A DNA stretch of 64,000 nt from Rusavskia elegans (GCA_011316305.1 SAUG01000009.1:124001-188000); one strand, 5' to 3'. Shown: positions 34,565 through 47,458, counted from the first letter of the stretch. Numbers and translations are program-made. The notes: generated from the letters alone by a model not told the origin.

Positions 34565-36646
34565 TCATAGGCAGGCGTACTTCTCTTTTCTAGCTTCGAC
34601 TTCCTCCCACCTCGCTCGCCGCCTGTCTTTTTCTTTCCCTCCTCTTGCAAAAGCCAACAGTCGGAGCGCGCCAGAAGGCGTCACTCCTTCGCATCTTCGA
34701 GCTATGCCGACACTATCAGGTCTGGTACTCTCCAGCACTCGTCGTTCCTCAATGCTCAGCCCGTGGATGATGCTGTAGTCCAGGTCGGCGGGCAACTTGA
34801 GCTGCTCATCACGCTCGAATAGACCGATCTGCGCTTTTTGTTGCTCAACGTATGGTGCATATATACTTTCAATGCCGACTCGATCCCGAACACTGGGGGA
34901 GAACGACGCGACTGATGGGATATGCGGGAGCAGCGACTCGACCGACGTCCCTGCAAGCCGCAGAATGTCATATGCGGACCGAGAAGGAGCTTGCGAGTGC
35001 ATTCGGAAACCCTTGGCAATCCATTCAGGGGCTTTCATCTCGACACGCCGGAGAAGCGTTTGCAGATCTTTTATGCCCGCCACCGTGTTCTGGAATCTTT
35101 CCCAGCGCTTGTCGCCAACGATCCCCGCGTTTCGCCCTTTTGCGGTAAGCCGCAGATCTGCGTTGTCTGCGCGAGCACTCATGCGATACTCGCTGCGAGA
35201 TGTGAACATCCGGTACGGCTCGCTGACTCCCTTGGTGATGAGGTCATCTATCATGATGCCAATGTATCCGTCACCTCGGCTGATCGTCATCTCTTCTTTT
35301 CCCTGCGCTGCCAGCCCCGCGTTCGTACCAGCCACGATACCTTGAGCAGCTGCTTCTTCGTATCCTGTAGTGCCGTTGATCTGGCCAGCGAGGTAAAGTC
35401 CTGAAATGAGCTTTGTTTCCAGAGTCGACCGGAGGTTCCTTGGATCGACGTAATCGTATTCCACTCCGTAGCCCGGCTGAAGCATCTTGACGTTCTCCAG
35501 CCCAAAGATCGTCCGGAGCAATTCTTCTTGAGCTGCTGCTGGAACAGTCATAGATATACCGTTTGGATATATGACGTCGGTGTCGAATCCTTCAGGCTCA
35601 AGCCAGATGATGTGGTTTTCTTTATGCCCAAAGCGAACTATCTTCGATTCGAGTGATGGGCAATAGCGAGGGCCTTTGACTGTTTCTCGAATGTGTATGC
35701 TCTTATCTAAATTTGCTCGAATGATCTCATGAGCCGCAGGGTTCGTCTGCGTGCTGTAGCAATGGAGTTGCTCCTCTACGGCCACTCGATCGTTGAGGTA
35801 GGAAAACGGCACCGGAGGATGTTCGCCAGGTTGGAGCTCCAACTTGGAGAAGTCAATCGTTTTTTTGTCAAGCCGAGGAGGAGTTCCGGTCTTCAACCTC
35901 CCGAGCTGAAAACCTTCCTCCCTGAGAGACTTGCTCAATCCGAACGTCGCAGCTTCTCCGATCCGTCCACTTGGGAAGACGTCCAAGCCGATATGAATCT
36001 CACCACCCAGAAAAGTTCCAGTCGTAATGATGACCTTCTCGCAACTGATGATCTCTCCTGACTCAAGCCTTACACCCGTGATGTTTCTGCGACGCATCGC
36101 CTCGTCTCGCTGTGTAACAATATCCGCCACCTTGCCCTCCAAAACAGACAAATTCTTCGTGGCCATGATTTCTGCATTCATCTCTTTCTTGTAAAGCTCC
36201 CGATCGATCTGTGCTCGTGGTCCCCATACAGCTGGCCCTTTCTTCCGGTTCAACGTGCGAAAATGTACCCCAGCTTTATCAATCACCTTCCCACACAAGC
36301 CGTCTAGCGCATCAATTTCGCGGATCATTGTACCCTTACCAATGCCGCCGAATGAAGGGTTGCAAGAGCATACCCCAACATTTGATTTCGAGGGCGTAAT
36401 GAGCGCTGTTCGGGCGCCAGAACGAGCGGCGGCAGCAGAGGCTTCCGTTCCGGCATGACCACCTCCGATGACGACGACATGATAGGGTCTATAACAGCCA
36501 TGAGCCTTGAGAACAGAACATTCAAGATGGACTGGGGTTCACCTCAGAGCTTCCGTGACTGTGGCAAAGGTGCGAACACCGCAGCTCTGCAAGGACCTGA
36601 CTCGAGGACTATGACCCCAGCGCCACAGCACTGGGCACTTTGACAT
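34565..36646 (-). CDS. MTO1: Mitochondrial tRNA 5-carboxymethylaminomethyluridine enzyme MTO1 (GidA/MnmG family)
   Basis: FAD protein that, with Mss1, installs cmnm5U34 on mitochondrial tRNAs. A short first exon (36646 to about 36545) reads [20 protein letters not shown], an arginine-containing, acid-free leader suited to mitochondrial import. After one intron the frame runs unbroken to 34565. The FAD-binding loop [14 protein letters not shown] comes first, then [11 protein letters not shown] with the conserved cysteine, [38 protein letters not shown] and MFTSRSEYR, all MnmG/GidA signatures. The C-terminal [20 protein letters not shown] is the family's tRNA-binding helical part. Length, about 660 residues, is normal. 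The intron acceptor at ...TATAG is needed for frame. Confidence 0.94.
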
Positions 36647-36954
36647 CTCAGCTCACTTTGTGATGCTGGAGTAAAAATAATATCCTGTCGTGGTATCCGT
36701 ATGAGAGTGAGTACAAGGTCTTGGCACGCTAGTCAGGGTCGGGATGTGCCTCGGTGCCCCTTTTTTGATCCATCTCTATCTCTTTTTCCAGACTACAACG
36801 ATCCGCGCCGCTTGATCTCTCACTGCCCCTTATTTAGGTAGATGGTGAATGGGCGCTGGAGCATCAATCTTTGATGTCTTGGAACATTTTACGGAGAACA
36901 CAATGGAGGGAGCCTGTAGGTCCTATTTTCTACCTATCGAACACGATACCTTGA
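36647..36954. promoter_or_regulatory. MTO1 promoter and VPS45 3' region
   Basis: About 310 bp between the MTO1 start and the VPS45 stop, both on the minus strand. It must contain the MTO1 promoter. No further element is recognised. Confidence 0.4.
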
Positions 36955-38932
36955 TTACCGTTTCCCTGCTTCTCTTCTTAAGCGGGCCGCTGCCGTTGCT
37001 GGGGCAGGCTCAGGCCAGTTGGACACGGCGTCATCAACCTCCTCCAAGAACGTCCTGCTATTGTGAACCGTCGTTGCTCCCAGAACTACCCTAACTCCTG
37101 GAGAGCTTGCGTTGATCTGCGCGATCATCTTTGCTTCCTCATAAGTTGCACCCCCAATCATGAATATGATGATGTCTTGGGGTTTGTCCCTTGTACTCCC
37201 TCCTCCTTCTACGAAAGGATACTGTTGCTCTTTCAGCCTTGCCTTGATCAGGTTCTGCAAAGTAGCTTCAAGTCGTGGCGTGTGCTGGGTGTAAACGTTC
37301 TCTACTCCTTGAAGGCCTCTGAAACGATCTCGTGCCCCCGAAAATATTGAGGCTGATTCGAATAAGTCCGAAAATCCACCAGAAGGAGGCGGTGCTTGCA
37401 GTGAATGGTGATATGTTAGAAGTTTTGCAACCAGATCGACGCGCCGTGGAGGCACATTCCCTGCTGCAGTGAGAAGACCCAACAGCATGCGCAACGAATT
37501 CGAGGGGTGACGTTCGTATCTTAACGAGTAGAGAGCCACTAAGCGAAGTTTACTCTCGGGAGTTATTTGCGGGTAAGAGATGAGCTTCTGAAGGTTCTAA
37601 GCGAGTTATTAGTGGTAGAATACATCCGCTGAGCTATGCACCTACTTTGAGATCGTTAGCATGGCTGTCATTGCATGCAAGACTTTGCTCCAATTCACTT
37701 GTGTCTAGCAAGCCATGGACGCTGACGCGACGACTGAGCTCACCCACGAGCGTTACGTGTTTGCTGACGTTTCCCGAGAGCTTCCTAAACTCGGGATAAT
37801 CTTCTACGAAGCGCTTCATGTCCGCTATAGATTCGATGGCGGCAGTGCTTTGGGTTTTGGACTGGTATTGGCCAACGTAATCTTTGATGTTGCCTCCTAG
37901 ATCCCCAAAATTCAGATACATATTCTTTTTGAAGAAAGGATCCTGGTCCTGGGACAGCACGACTTCTTTCAATTCCGCCCTGACGTCAGGTACATCGCTC
38001 AAGTCGACCCTTCCGTTAAATATGCCGAGGATCTCATGCACCATGGCCTGATATGTCCATTGAGTCAGCAGAGGAGTTATTGGATCGTCTCTCCTGTCCA
38101 GCAGTAGCAAAATAGGCGGGGTATCCGTTTTCCGGAAATCAAATAATTGTTCCTCTTGCGTCATCTGATACCTGACCTCTGTAGCGAGTTTCTTAGCCAT
38201 GAGGCTGTTTTTCTCGTAACGAATCAAGGGCTTCTTTTTAAGAGATAAGAGGAGTGCAATTACACCTTCGGTGCATCGCTGGAGGGCGTTGGGATTCCAG
38301 GCATCCGGACTATTGCTCCATAGGCGCTGCTTGGGAAAGGCGATGTCTAGCGAGAAGAGGTCTGGATTGATAACGATGTAGTCTCCAAAGTATTCTTGGA
38401 CCCCTTTAACCACCTCATTATCGTCCGCCTCGGCGAGTCGTTCGAGCGATGACTTGCGGACAACATTACTGAAGACTTGGACCGCACCGTAAGTTTTGGA
38501 AAGTGGCCGGAGCGGGTTCGTCTTACAAACATAGTACTCCCCGTATCGCGGTTCACGGAATTCTTCAATGAGGTTCTGTACTGAATCTGGTGACGGGCGA
38601 ACGAAGCAAACACAGCGTAGGTGCCACATCTTCTCCCGAGCATTGTTATCGAGTCGGCTGCAAGCGCCTATCAACAAGAGTCGGTTCGTTCCAAGGTAGC
38701 AAGCTTACTCAATGAGATATACCTCATGGCCGAGGAGGGCGGATTGGGTTATGGCAGTGGAGACGATCGAGACCTGGAACCAATTAGCAATGTATTTTCC
38801 ATGGCCCACTGATTAGACTCGCACTGTCTCACTGTCTAAGAGAAGAATCTTCATCTTGGACGAACCGGAAGCCACATCTCCAGCCAAGGCTATCTTGGAG
38901 ATGTAGCCTGAAACGGCAGAGACAACGTCCAT
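36955..38932 (-). CDS. VPS45: Sec1/Munc18 family protein VPS45
   Basis: SM protein that binds the syntaxin Tlg2 and promotes SNARE assembly in Golgi/endosome-to-vacuole transport. The start codon at 38932 opens MDVVSAVSGYISKIALAGD and then KMKILLLDSETV, exactly as in fungal Vps45. Continuing: LEEFREPRYGEYYVCKTNPL-like sequence, DYIVINPDLFSLDI, PILLLLDRRDDPITPLLTQW, the SM-family hallmark, and LVALYSLRYERHPSNS. The C-terminal part includes DIIIFMIGGATYEEAKMI and LGATTVHNSRTFLEEV. At least three introns occur (near 38700-38800 and 37590-37645). No defect is seen. Confidence 0.93.
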
Positions 38933-39277
38933 GGTCACAGATCATAGGAGCTTCTTTACCAAGCGGAAGCACAACCAACGAAAATCTGTTCAATTCGCCA
39001 CGAACCGACAGGGGCTGGGATTATTGTTGAGCACAGAAACTATGGAAATGAAAGAGGGAGAGAGGTGCCTTCCCAAGGGGCGGAATGAAAAGGTCCGCGC
39101 TTGGCGGGGGAGGGGGTGTCCGGTCTACTAATAAAAAGCTTCAACAGTATTTGCTCCTAGAAAAGTTTTGTTTTTCTGCCATTGCGGACGTCCATAGCCA
39201 TGAACCATACTTCGTCGCCTTTCACTTGATCTCCACTAGCTACTCCTGTCGAATAGGAGATTCGGTTCACAGGCAAA
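38933..39277. promoter_or_regulatory. Divergent promoter between VPS45 and the ALE1-type gene
   Basis: About 345 bp separate the two start codons. The sequence includes a GGGGGAGGGGG-like stretch near 39100-39120. No individual site is assigned. Confidence 0.4.
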
Positions 39278-41169
39278 ATGCTGCCCTACATCAACATACG
39301 TACGACATCTGAACAACTTGGGACTGTCTCGAATTCGGCTCACATGAGTCTACCTAGCTTTCGAATATGCAGGGTCTTTGACCGGGGCATCCGTCGATGA
39401 GTGTAAGAGCTTGCTGCGTCTGGAAAACGTCGCCGTACTGACGGGTTTCTCAGTAAAACTCATTTTCTCGTTCCTCCTATCCTACCCATTGGCCGGGTTG
39501 CTTAAAAGAATACCGGACGCCAAACCATACCAAAAGAATCTCTTCATCATCGCGCATGTATAAGCAACAGAGTGCCCAATGGTCTTAAGCTGACCGAGCT
39601 TCCAGAGTCTCCCTTTTCTATCTGGTTGGACTGTTTGATCTATGGGCTGGAGTGAGAACGATTTTCATAAGCTCCTGCGGCGCCTACATAATAGCCAGCT
39701 ATGTGGATGGCCCTTTCATGCCATGGATCGGCTTCGTCTTCCTCATGGGCCACATGTCCGTCAATCACATCTACCGCCAATTCGCAAACACACCGGACAA
39801 GGTTGATATTACTGGAGCGCAAATGGTACTGGTCATGAAGCTCACCGGTTTCTGCTGGAACGTATACGATGGTCGCCTGAGGCAGGAAGACCTTGCAGAT
39901 TTTCAGAAAGAAAGAGCGCTGCTCCACTTGCCGAGCCTTCTGGACTTTGCCGGCTATGTGCTGTTCTTTCCGTCTCTGTTCGCTGGGCCTTCGTTCGACT
40001 TTGTGGATTATCGAAGATGGATCGAAACGACCATGTTTGAGGTACCTCCAGGCACAGATCCGAAATCGGCGCCTCGAACACGCAAGCAGCGCAAGATTCC
40101 TCGAAGTGGAACTCCGGCAACCATGAAAGCGGTCGTTGGTTTGATTTGGATCTTCCTATTCCTCAAATTCTCTGCCTGGTACAATACCGACCTCGTCATC
40201 GGTAACGAGTACATGAAATATGGTTTTCTGAGACGTATCTGGATACTGGAAATGCTCGGCTTCTCCACCCGGTTGAAGTACTACGGTGTCTGGTATCTCA
40301 CCGAAGGCGCCTGCATTCTTACAGGTTTAGGCTACAAAGGCATCGATCCCAAAAGCGGCCGTGTGCAATGGAGTCGCCTCGAAAACGTCAATCCGTGGGG
40401 AATCGAGACTGCTCAGAATACGCGTGCTTACCTCGAAAACTGGAACAAGAACACCAACAATTGGCTCCGGAACTACATGTACCTCCGCGTGACACCCAAG
40501 GGCAAGAAACCGGGCTTCCGTGCAAGCCTCGCCACATTTGCCACCAGCGCTTTCTGGCACGGCTTTTATCCTGGATACTACCTTTCCTTCGTACTTGCCG
40601 CATTTTTGCAGACGGTGGCGAAGAACTTCCGGCGGCATGTTCGCCCTTTCTTCCTTACGCCAGATGGCCAGGGCCCGACAAAATATAAGATATACTATGA
40701 CATTCTCTCCTATTTAGTCACGCAAGCGGCATTCTGCTTCACCACCGCACCTTTCGTTCTCCTGAGCCTACCCTCCAGTCTCCTCGTCTGGTCCCGTGTC
40801 TATTTCTACACCGTCCTTGGCACCGCAGCGTCGATGGTCTTCTTCGCGTCTCCGGCCAAGCAGTGGCTCATCAGGCAGCTCAACACTAGAAGTAGGACCG
40901 CAAAGATGGATCAGCACCAAGAACAACATGCGCAGCAGCAGCAACAACAACAACAACAGCCACGGCAGCCGTTGTCAAGAGAAAGCACCATCGAAGAACC
41001 CATTATGGGCGGAGGATTACCGTCTGACCCCGGCAAAGAATTTGACGACGTTGTGCAAGAGATCAAGGAGGAAGTGGAGGCAAGAAGACAGAGAGGGTTG
41101 AGTGTAAGCGTGCCGACGGGGCGAGATATGAAGGATGCTATAGAGCATAAGCTGGGGAGGAAGCTGTGA
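39278..41169 (+). CDS. ALE1: MBOAT-family lysophospholipid acyltransferase (ALE1-type)
   Basis: ER membrane enzyme that re-acylates lysophospholipids in the Lands cycle. Small first exons read MLPYINI, then EYAGSLTGASVDE, LIFSFLLSYPLAGLLKRIPD, with introns near 39306-39371, 39408-39452 and 39556-39606; the long last exon carries the rest. The MBOAT catalytic residues are visible: the asparagine in NTNNWLRNYMYLRV and the invariant histidine in SAFWHGFYPGYYLSF. Many hydrophobic segments are present (FISSCGAYIIASYV, GLIWIFLFLKF and others). Near the C-terminus a Gln run of about ten residues is encoded by CAG/CAA at about 40931-40964. The charged tail (EEVEARRQRG) is typical of fungi. Length about 600 residues, normal. 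Confidence 0.92.
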
Positions 41170-41740
41170 TCCCTACATGAGCCGTAATGGGCATTGATTT
41201 AGTAATTGCAACACTCCTGGTATTTGATATACCTGGAGTCATAGCTCACTATGAGCTGTCTAAATGTATCCTCCCATAGAATTTAATAGAGACGAATGTC
41301 TTCGGGATATGCATATCCGTTGGTATCCACAACGACACTAGAATACAAGCTTGGATTACGTTCTCGAAGGCTGATTTCGTAGCCAAAGTCAGACACGAAG
41401 TAAATCCAAGCCAACGATAATACTGATCCCTCGAATCATACATCAAAACGTAGGTATGTAATCATACATCACAAAGTCCCAAGATCTCTCTACAAGCATC
41501 GTCCAGAAACGGCAAATTCGCTAAATGAACAACAAAAAATCTCGTGAAGACAATAATAATCTCTCGTCGCGTAAACATTCCTAATCTTTCTATGTTCATG
41601 ACTGTTTTCGTGCGTTGCGAGATGGGTTGATTACGTTGAAATTTGTTGGTAAAAGGATAGTGTGTCAATGTACGCTTCGTAAGTTGTGTGAATCGTGAAT
41701 TTGATCGAAGAATCGTGATATGTGGAAGGAAATCTGGGTC
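41170..41740. other. Convergent 3' intergenic region of ALE1 and the serine-rich gene
   Basis: About 570 bp, AT-rich, between converging stop codons. Open frames (for example 41249-41446 and 41462-41668 minus) show no family likeness. It probably contains both 3' untranslated regions. Confidence 0.35.
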
Positions 41741-43727
41741 TTAGTTTCGCATGCGTACGGCTACAACAGCGAGGGCAATCTGTAGCAAGTCAGCATGAAA
41801 GCGCCAATCGATTGTATGTCTTGTTGGCTCACAATGGCGACGATGATGAGGGCGCCGACGATACACATCAGCCGGTTTAGGTTTCGCCACCATCGGGCGT
41901 TCTCATAGCGTGCCTCATCAATCATACAGAGTGTCTTCTCGAGATCGGGAGCAGCGTCTGCCTTGGGAAGCCCACCAGTCACGGGCCTTCGAGGTAGAGG
42001 AAGAAGAGCTGCAATGAACCAAGCTAGAGGCAAGCCGAATTAGGTTGGTCGTCACATGTCACCACATCTACCAACTCACCTATTGGAAATACAAAACCGA
42101 GCGGAAAAAGCAACACCTGTACGTTTCTGGGACCAAATGGGCCCTCGGAATGCCCGTTCAGGCTGGGAGCCCTGAACACGCTCCTTTCTCGCACTACGTT
42201 TCTCCTATCGTGCCACAGATGAGGAGACCAGACTTGGCCGATGGGTTGTCGCGGTTGCCCGTGCACCTCCGCGAGAACGGCACCGTTCGGCTGTGCAGGC
42301 TCGATGACCATGGAGTCCCGGACATTGTGATTCTGGGTATCGATGTTCGGTCTCTGTCGTGTGCGCCGGACGCCCAAGGATTCCGAGGACGCCGCAGGGT
42401 CCACATCTGCTCGAGGAAGAGCAAGCGCGGGATTGCTTCGAGCGTAGTAGAGCTTGGCCCATGCTGGTATGCTGTCTCGAAAAAAGCTACCTTTCGACGT
42501 TGGCCTCGCCTGCGGCACGCTTCTCCTCTTGTTTCGTGATCCCCCAGAGAGAACACTGTAATATGCAGATCCTCGGGACCCAGGAATAGGAGACAAAAGA
42601 TTAGAAACATTGTCGTCGCTCTCGTTGACTATTCTGATGGTTGAGCCAGTCAGATCCCTTGACTGGTGGGCGCTACGTTGGTGGGTCACATCTAAAGAGC
42701 TCGTACCCATCCCAATCGAACTTGGTGCCCACACGATATCACTGCACCTTTCTTCCGAGAACTCGGATGGTACAGTCGATAAATGAGGGTTCCAGCGATC
42801 ATAGTTGCGATTGAGTTGCGGCTGGGGTCTCGGGATGACTATGCCCTGTGGGTCGTTGGAAGTCTGGGCCCATGAGCTTGATGCACTTGGTTGCCTTACG
42901 ACGGGATACTGTAAAGTTACAACATCGCTGACGGCCCGATGTGGCCTCGAAGTAGCTGCAGGCAACGGCTGCTGTGTATCCTGGAATACGACTGAACCTT
43001 CGGAGGCTGGCCGAGAGACACCGTCTTCAAATGAGGGTGCGAATGTTCGTTGTGGTGTCGGTGGGAAACTTCCGGACTTTGATGATGTTGGCCGACTTAC
43101 TGGAGGAAATGCCGAATACGAACCACGACTGGGACGAACTTTGTGTCGAATGATGGTCCCAGCGGAGTCCGAAGATGACAGTGACAATTCGGAAGACTTT
43201 GCATCAGTGGGCTGTCGACTTGGGGTATGGTCAAGTAGGGAAGGCTCAGAGACGCTGGGAAGCTGTACAATGTCGTCCGAACCTTGACTCCCGTTGTCAG
43301 CGATCTCTTCCAGTAAATCCTTTTCAGATACGAATCTTTCAGGCGGGTTGAAGTTGAGTGGGTGAACAGCGATCGGCATGGTGTTCCCAATGGAGAGCGG
43401 CCGAATGGAGTTCCCATGATGAACATCTACATCTTCCCCCCCTCGCGGGTCCATTGTCTTCTTGCCTTGTCGATGGCTGTGTTCGATGTCGCGCACATCC
43501 TCCTCATCTTCCCAAACTTTGGGTACCAGCCCCGGTCTTGAAGCTTTCTTGGGCGAAAGGATGTGCGAAGGGTGTGTAGGATAGGGTGTGATCTTGTGGA
43601 GGTAGTCTGGAGTGTCGGTAGAAAAGCGGGAGGTAGGCGAGGCTCTTTCATTTGCCTCGGAATCTGATCGTTCATGCAGCGGTCGCCTTGGTGGAGAACG
43701 GCGTAGGGAACGGGTGGAGGACGTCAT
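41741..43727 (-). CDS. Serine-rich protein with one C-terminal membrane segment
   Basis: A conserved but functionally unknown fungal protein. Exon 1 runs from 43727 to about 42085 and encodes a long disordered, Ser/Pro-rich region with many SP sites (SRSLRRSPPRR, SKSGSFPPTPQR). The conserved block begins IPAWAKLYYAR and continues RSVFRAPSL, then FGPRNVQVLLFPLGFVFPI at the end of exon 1. Exon 2 continues AWFIAALLPLPRRP and ARWWRNLNRLMCIVGALIIV, and a short third exon closes the membrane helix and ends RMRN at 41741. The C-terminal hydrophobic helix next to the end suggests a tail-anchored or single-pass protein. Function unknown. Confidence 0.8.
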
Positions 43728-44731
43728 TATTCGTGCTTGCGGCTGGGTGCATAACGCTGAATGCGAGACTGATTAGGATGATGCTCTAGTAGCAGTTGAA
43801 GGTAGATACTGAATGGCCAGGTGGCCAAGGGAATACTGTATGTTAAGGTGGATATTAGAGAGGAATGAAAGTAGTGACTGGGCAACGAAAAGGCAGATGC
43901 ATTGAATGAGTGTCTAGAAGGGGAGTGAAGTATACATAATATTAACGAGTGTATGATGATAATAAAGAAGGTGGAAGAAAAGTATTGCTGTAGCAGATGC
44001 CGGAATATTCAAATTAAAGACTGTATGTGTAGAAAGGGGTGAAGGATGTCGTGGGTGATAGAATGATAAGGTGACTCGGACTTCGAGAAGTCGTAGTGCC
44101 CGAAACGGCTAGTTCAGGGAAGATGCGGTCAACGGCCACTAATAAATAAGCAGCGAAGTTGTATAGATGAACGGTGAATTTGCTGGAGCAACGACGAACT
44201 TATTACTGAAGAAATATACAGCCTTGAGATGAACTGAGGGAGTAGTATATCTCCAAGACGGCTTCCATTAATCGCTTGCCGTCAATGGTGCCACGGCATG
44301 ACCTGGGCATGGTGCAATTTCCACGGCTCATTATTGTTGAATGTTAATCTTGTCGAGACGCGCAATGTCGCGTTTTGGATCTGCCTCCGCGATTCCTATT
44401 TATAGTAAATCCTTCTGTTCAAAATCTCCCATTGGCTCTGCCCGTAAAATCATCCCGAAACAAAAAGATCATGTTTGAAGAGAGCCTGCATTCCAACCAA
44501 CGGTCCTTGGCCGATGCTTACCATCTGTCGCCCAGCAGGTCAAAGACGAACATGATCATGAGCCTCCTGCTTTCGCGCTTGTAACGAGATACCTTTCAGG
44601 GTGAAGCGTGAACGCTCCCGATGGCTCCGACGGGCTTGTACCAACAGTTCTCCAGCTACTTCAAGAACACTGGTACGTGTATGCTGCACTCTCATCACCC
44701 TGCACCTTTACAACTATACCTACAATTGCAG
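43728..44731. promoter_or_regulatory. Region between the serine-rich gene and RCE1
   Basis: About 1 kb holding the serine-rich gene promoter on the left and the RCE1 promoter and N-terminal exon(s) on the right. Plus-strand ATGs at 44375, 44471 and 44621 are candidate RCE1 starts, but none joins the first clear RCE1 exon with a strong splice donor in the right phase. Confidence 0.35.
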
Positions 44732-45901
44732 AACACTGCTTGTCCACTCGAACCCTGCCTGGCGCATATCGCTGATCGCTCGCAACTTTTCAGAAGAAGC
44801 CGCTTTACCCCCGTTGTCACTCGCCTTTGCTGGATTGCTCTCGGTAAGTCCAAGGTTATAGGTCATAGTCATAATTGTATTCTTGAAACCGTGTTTGATA
44901 TTTCTTATTCCTGGGGCTCCGAGAATCTTTGTTCAACCGGGGCGTCCATTGCCGCCTTTGCAACGTACCCATTTTCCTTGGGACCAAATCTGATCGTTTA
45001 GGTCGCATATCCCATCCTCTATGTACTTCCCTTCTATCTCTCCCCCACCACTCGGCCATCTCCAACATTATCCCGTGATGCTCCTTCCGTCATCCGAGCC
45101 CGCATACGCTTTGTCTACGTTTCCGTCACTCTGTCGACCATTGCGACCGTCTACATCCTAGCAACCCGCGCGAACGCTTCCAATCTCGATATCCTACGGC
45201 TGCTAGGCTGGTATCCGATTGGTATCGTCGAAGTATCCAAAAGTCTCTTGCTGACGGCTCTCCTCTTCACTGGTCCTCTTTTCGAAAGAGCCCTGGTTGA
45301 AAGCAGGTGGAGGGACTGGATCCAAGGCCGAGCTCTGCACGAAACCCTCAGCAGCTGGATTGGCTGGCGCAATTACGTCGCTGGACCCGTCACGGAGGAG
45401 ATACTGTTCCGCTCTCTCCTCGTGCCTTTGCACCTCCTGACTCCGCTGTCTCCCACGCGCATCGTCCTCCTCACACCACTGTACTTTGGTATAGCGCACA
45501 TCCATCATTTCTACGAGTTCGTCTTGACACATCCTCACACGCCCTGGGCCCCGTCGATCATGCGTTCGCTCTTTCAGTTTACCTATACCACCATGTTCGG
45601 TTGGTACGCAACATTTGTCTTCATTCGAACCGGTAACGTCATCGCGGTGATCTTGGCACATACCTTCTGTAACTGGGCTGGGCTGCCGAGGCTTTGGGGG
45701 AGGGTTGAGCCTGGGGTTGCAATCGGTGGACCAGCGGTCCGGGGAAAAGAAGATAGTGGAAGTGAGCTGGGCAAGGAGCGGAGGGGTCACTGGAGTTGGA
45801 GCTTTGCTTACTACGTTCTTCTCGTCACGGGGGCTGTAGCTTTCCAACAATGTCTCTGGACTTTGACGGAGTCACCGAGGGCGCTGGCCAAGGTTGTGTA
45901 G
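44732..45901 (+). CDS. RCE1: CAAX prenyl protease 2 (RCE1), start not resolved
   Basis: ER membrane endoprotease that removes the AAX tripeptide after prenylation of CAAX proteins. Clear exons are 44732-44843 (reading LIARNFSEEAALPPLSLAFA, start of the first membrane helix) and 45002-45901. Motifs of the CPBP/ABI protease fold are present: the paired glutamates in AGPVTEEILFRS, histidine in FGIAHIHHFYEF, and HTFCNWAGLPRLWG near the end. Hydrophobic spans include YVLPFYLS and RFVYVSVTLSTIATVYILA. The first exon(s) are missing from my model: the 112-nt exon needs a phase-2 upstream exon, and candidate ATGs at 44471 or 44621 do not join convincingly. Total length should be near 330 residues. Confidence 0.86.
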
Positions 45902-46346
45902 AGTGGGGGGGCAGCACACATCCGGCAACAAAAAAGCCGAAGAAGACGCCTCCGGAGATGCCGAAGAGCAGGTTAAAGCCATCAAATCCGCCGGCGACAA
46001 GCAGAGACAGAAAGTGGTGGATGATCTATTGAAAGTGGTGACAGATGTAAGACCTGAGGTACCGGATGGGGTGGCGATGCCAGGGGTCAGCCTGCGGCAG
46101 ACCTGGTCCAGTATCCCTTCCTGTTCATGACGAATGACGAATCTCTGAGATTTTGTGCCGTCAGGTCAAAGCTGAGTCTCCCATACTGATGGCTGTTTGC
46201 TCCAGATGCTAGCAGCTCCCCAAGTTAGAACCATTTGATAGTTCATATCGAACTCAGCGACAGCCAGCCAACACCTTGCAATATGCCCGCTCGTATGCTG
46301 AAGAGATTCGATGCCATGAATGTCCTTGTGCGGCGCCGTGCATCCT
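45902..46346. other. Convergent intergenic region of RCE1 and RFC4
   Basis: About 445 bp between converging stop codons. Short open frames only; nothing recognisable. Confidence 0.4.
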
Positions 46347-47458
46347 TTACGGCGGAACAAAGAGCTCGGGCTTCATGTTGATCTTACACAGTTTCGCAAT
46401 GCACCCTCCCAGCTGCACCAACGTCTGTACCCCATCCAATATCCTCATATGGCAGAACCCAATTTCTCTTATAAATTCCAACCTCGCATGCTCACTCAAT
46501 CCTGGCATCGTCTTGGTGACCTTGAACATCGTACTCACAATATCATGACAACTATACCCCAGCCCCCACAGCTCCTCCAAACCTTCCATGGCCTGCTCCA
46601 CCTTGGTCTCCCAACAGGCTTTCACCATCGCCTGCACCTTGATCGGATGCGGCGAGTCGACAACTTTAAAGACGTTCTCACCCGACACAAAGCCAAAGCC
46701 AGCAGCGGTGGATTGCAGATTATTGATCGCCTGCCTCATATCTCCCTCGGCGCTGAAGACCAGTGCTGCAATGCCATCATCGCTGTATTGGACATTTTCC
46801 GCCTTCGTGACGGCCATCAATCGCTGCACTATTTGCTCGTCCGTCAACCTCGAATAGCGCAGGATTGCGCATCGCGATTGCAACGGCTCGATGATCTTGT
46901 TACTTTGATTGCACGCGAACGCGAATCTGGTTGTGGAGCTATAGATCTCCATGGTTCTCCTCAGTGCCTGCTGCGCTCCACTTGTCATACTGTCCGCCTC
47001 GTCCAGAATGACCAATTTCTGCCTCCCTTGCGGTAATGTGACTTTCTTCTGTGCGAAACCTTTGATGCGATTGCGCACGACGTCGATGCCGCGTTCGTCG
47101 GAGGCGTTGAGTTCGAGGACGGCTTCTTTGTAGGCGTGGGGGCCGAGGAGTTGCCGTGCGAGGCAAAGGATGGAGGTGGTTTTGCCGATGCCAGGCATGC
47201 CGGAGATGATGACGTGTGGCATGTTGCCATCTTTGGCGATGATCTTGAGACGTTCGATGGTTTCGACGTTGCCGACTATGTCGTCAAGGTAAACAGGACG
47301 GTATTTCTCGACCCTGAGAGAAGCATTAAATGCGTATGCAACTGTCGGGTTTGATAGTCATACCAAGGGAGGTCGTGAGCGGCGGAGGAACCATTGGCGC
47401 TCGCTTTGAGGTTTCTGTTGGCTGCAGCTGAGGATGATTCTGCTTGTGCCATGATCAT
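46347..47458 (-). CDS. RFC4: Replication factor C subunit 4
   Basis: Small AAA+ subunit of the clamp loader that loads PCNA at primer junctions. Two exons, 47458-47364 and 47313-46347, give 353 residues. The frame joins [16 protein letters not shown] across the intron, then [18 protein letters not shown] (Walker A), [35 protein letters not shown] (Walker B/DEAD-like box), [19 protein letters not shown] with the arginine finger SRC motif, and [17 protein letters not shown] (sensor 2). The GNMPH and KINMK features point to the Rfc4 rather than Rfc2/3/5 subunit. It is the last intact gene before the AT-rich block. Confidence 0.93.

Noticed and set aside
40931..40964. CAG/CAA run in the ALE1-type gene as a repeat expansion
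   Set aside because: It is a short, CAA-interrupted Gln tract near a disordered C-terminus, ordinary for fungal proteins.
42805..43287. 160-codon plus-strand open frame
   Set aside because: Antisense to the long exon of the serine-rich protein gene.
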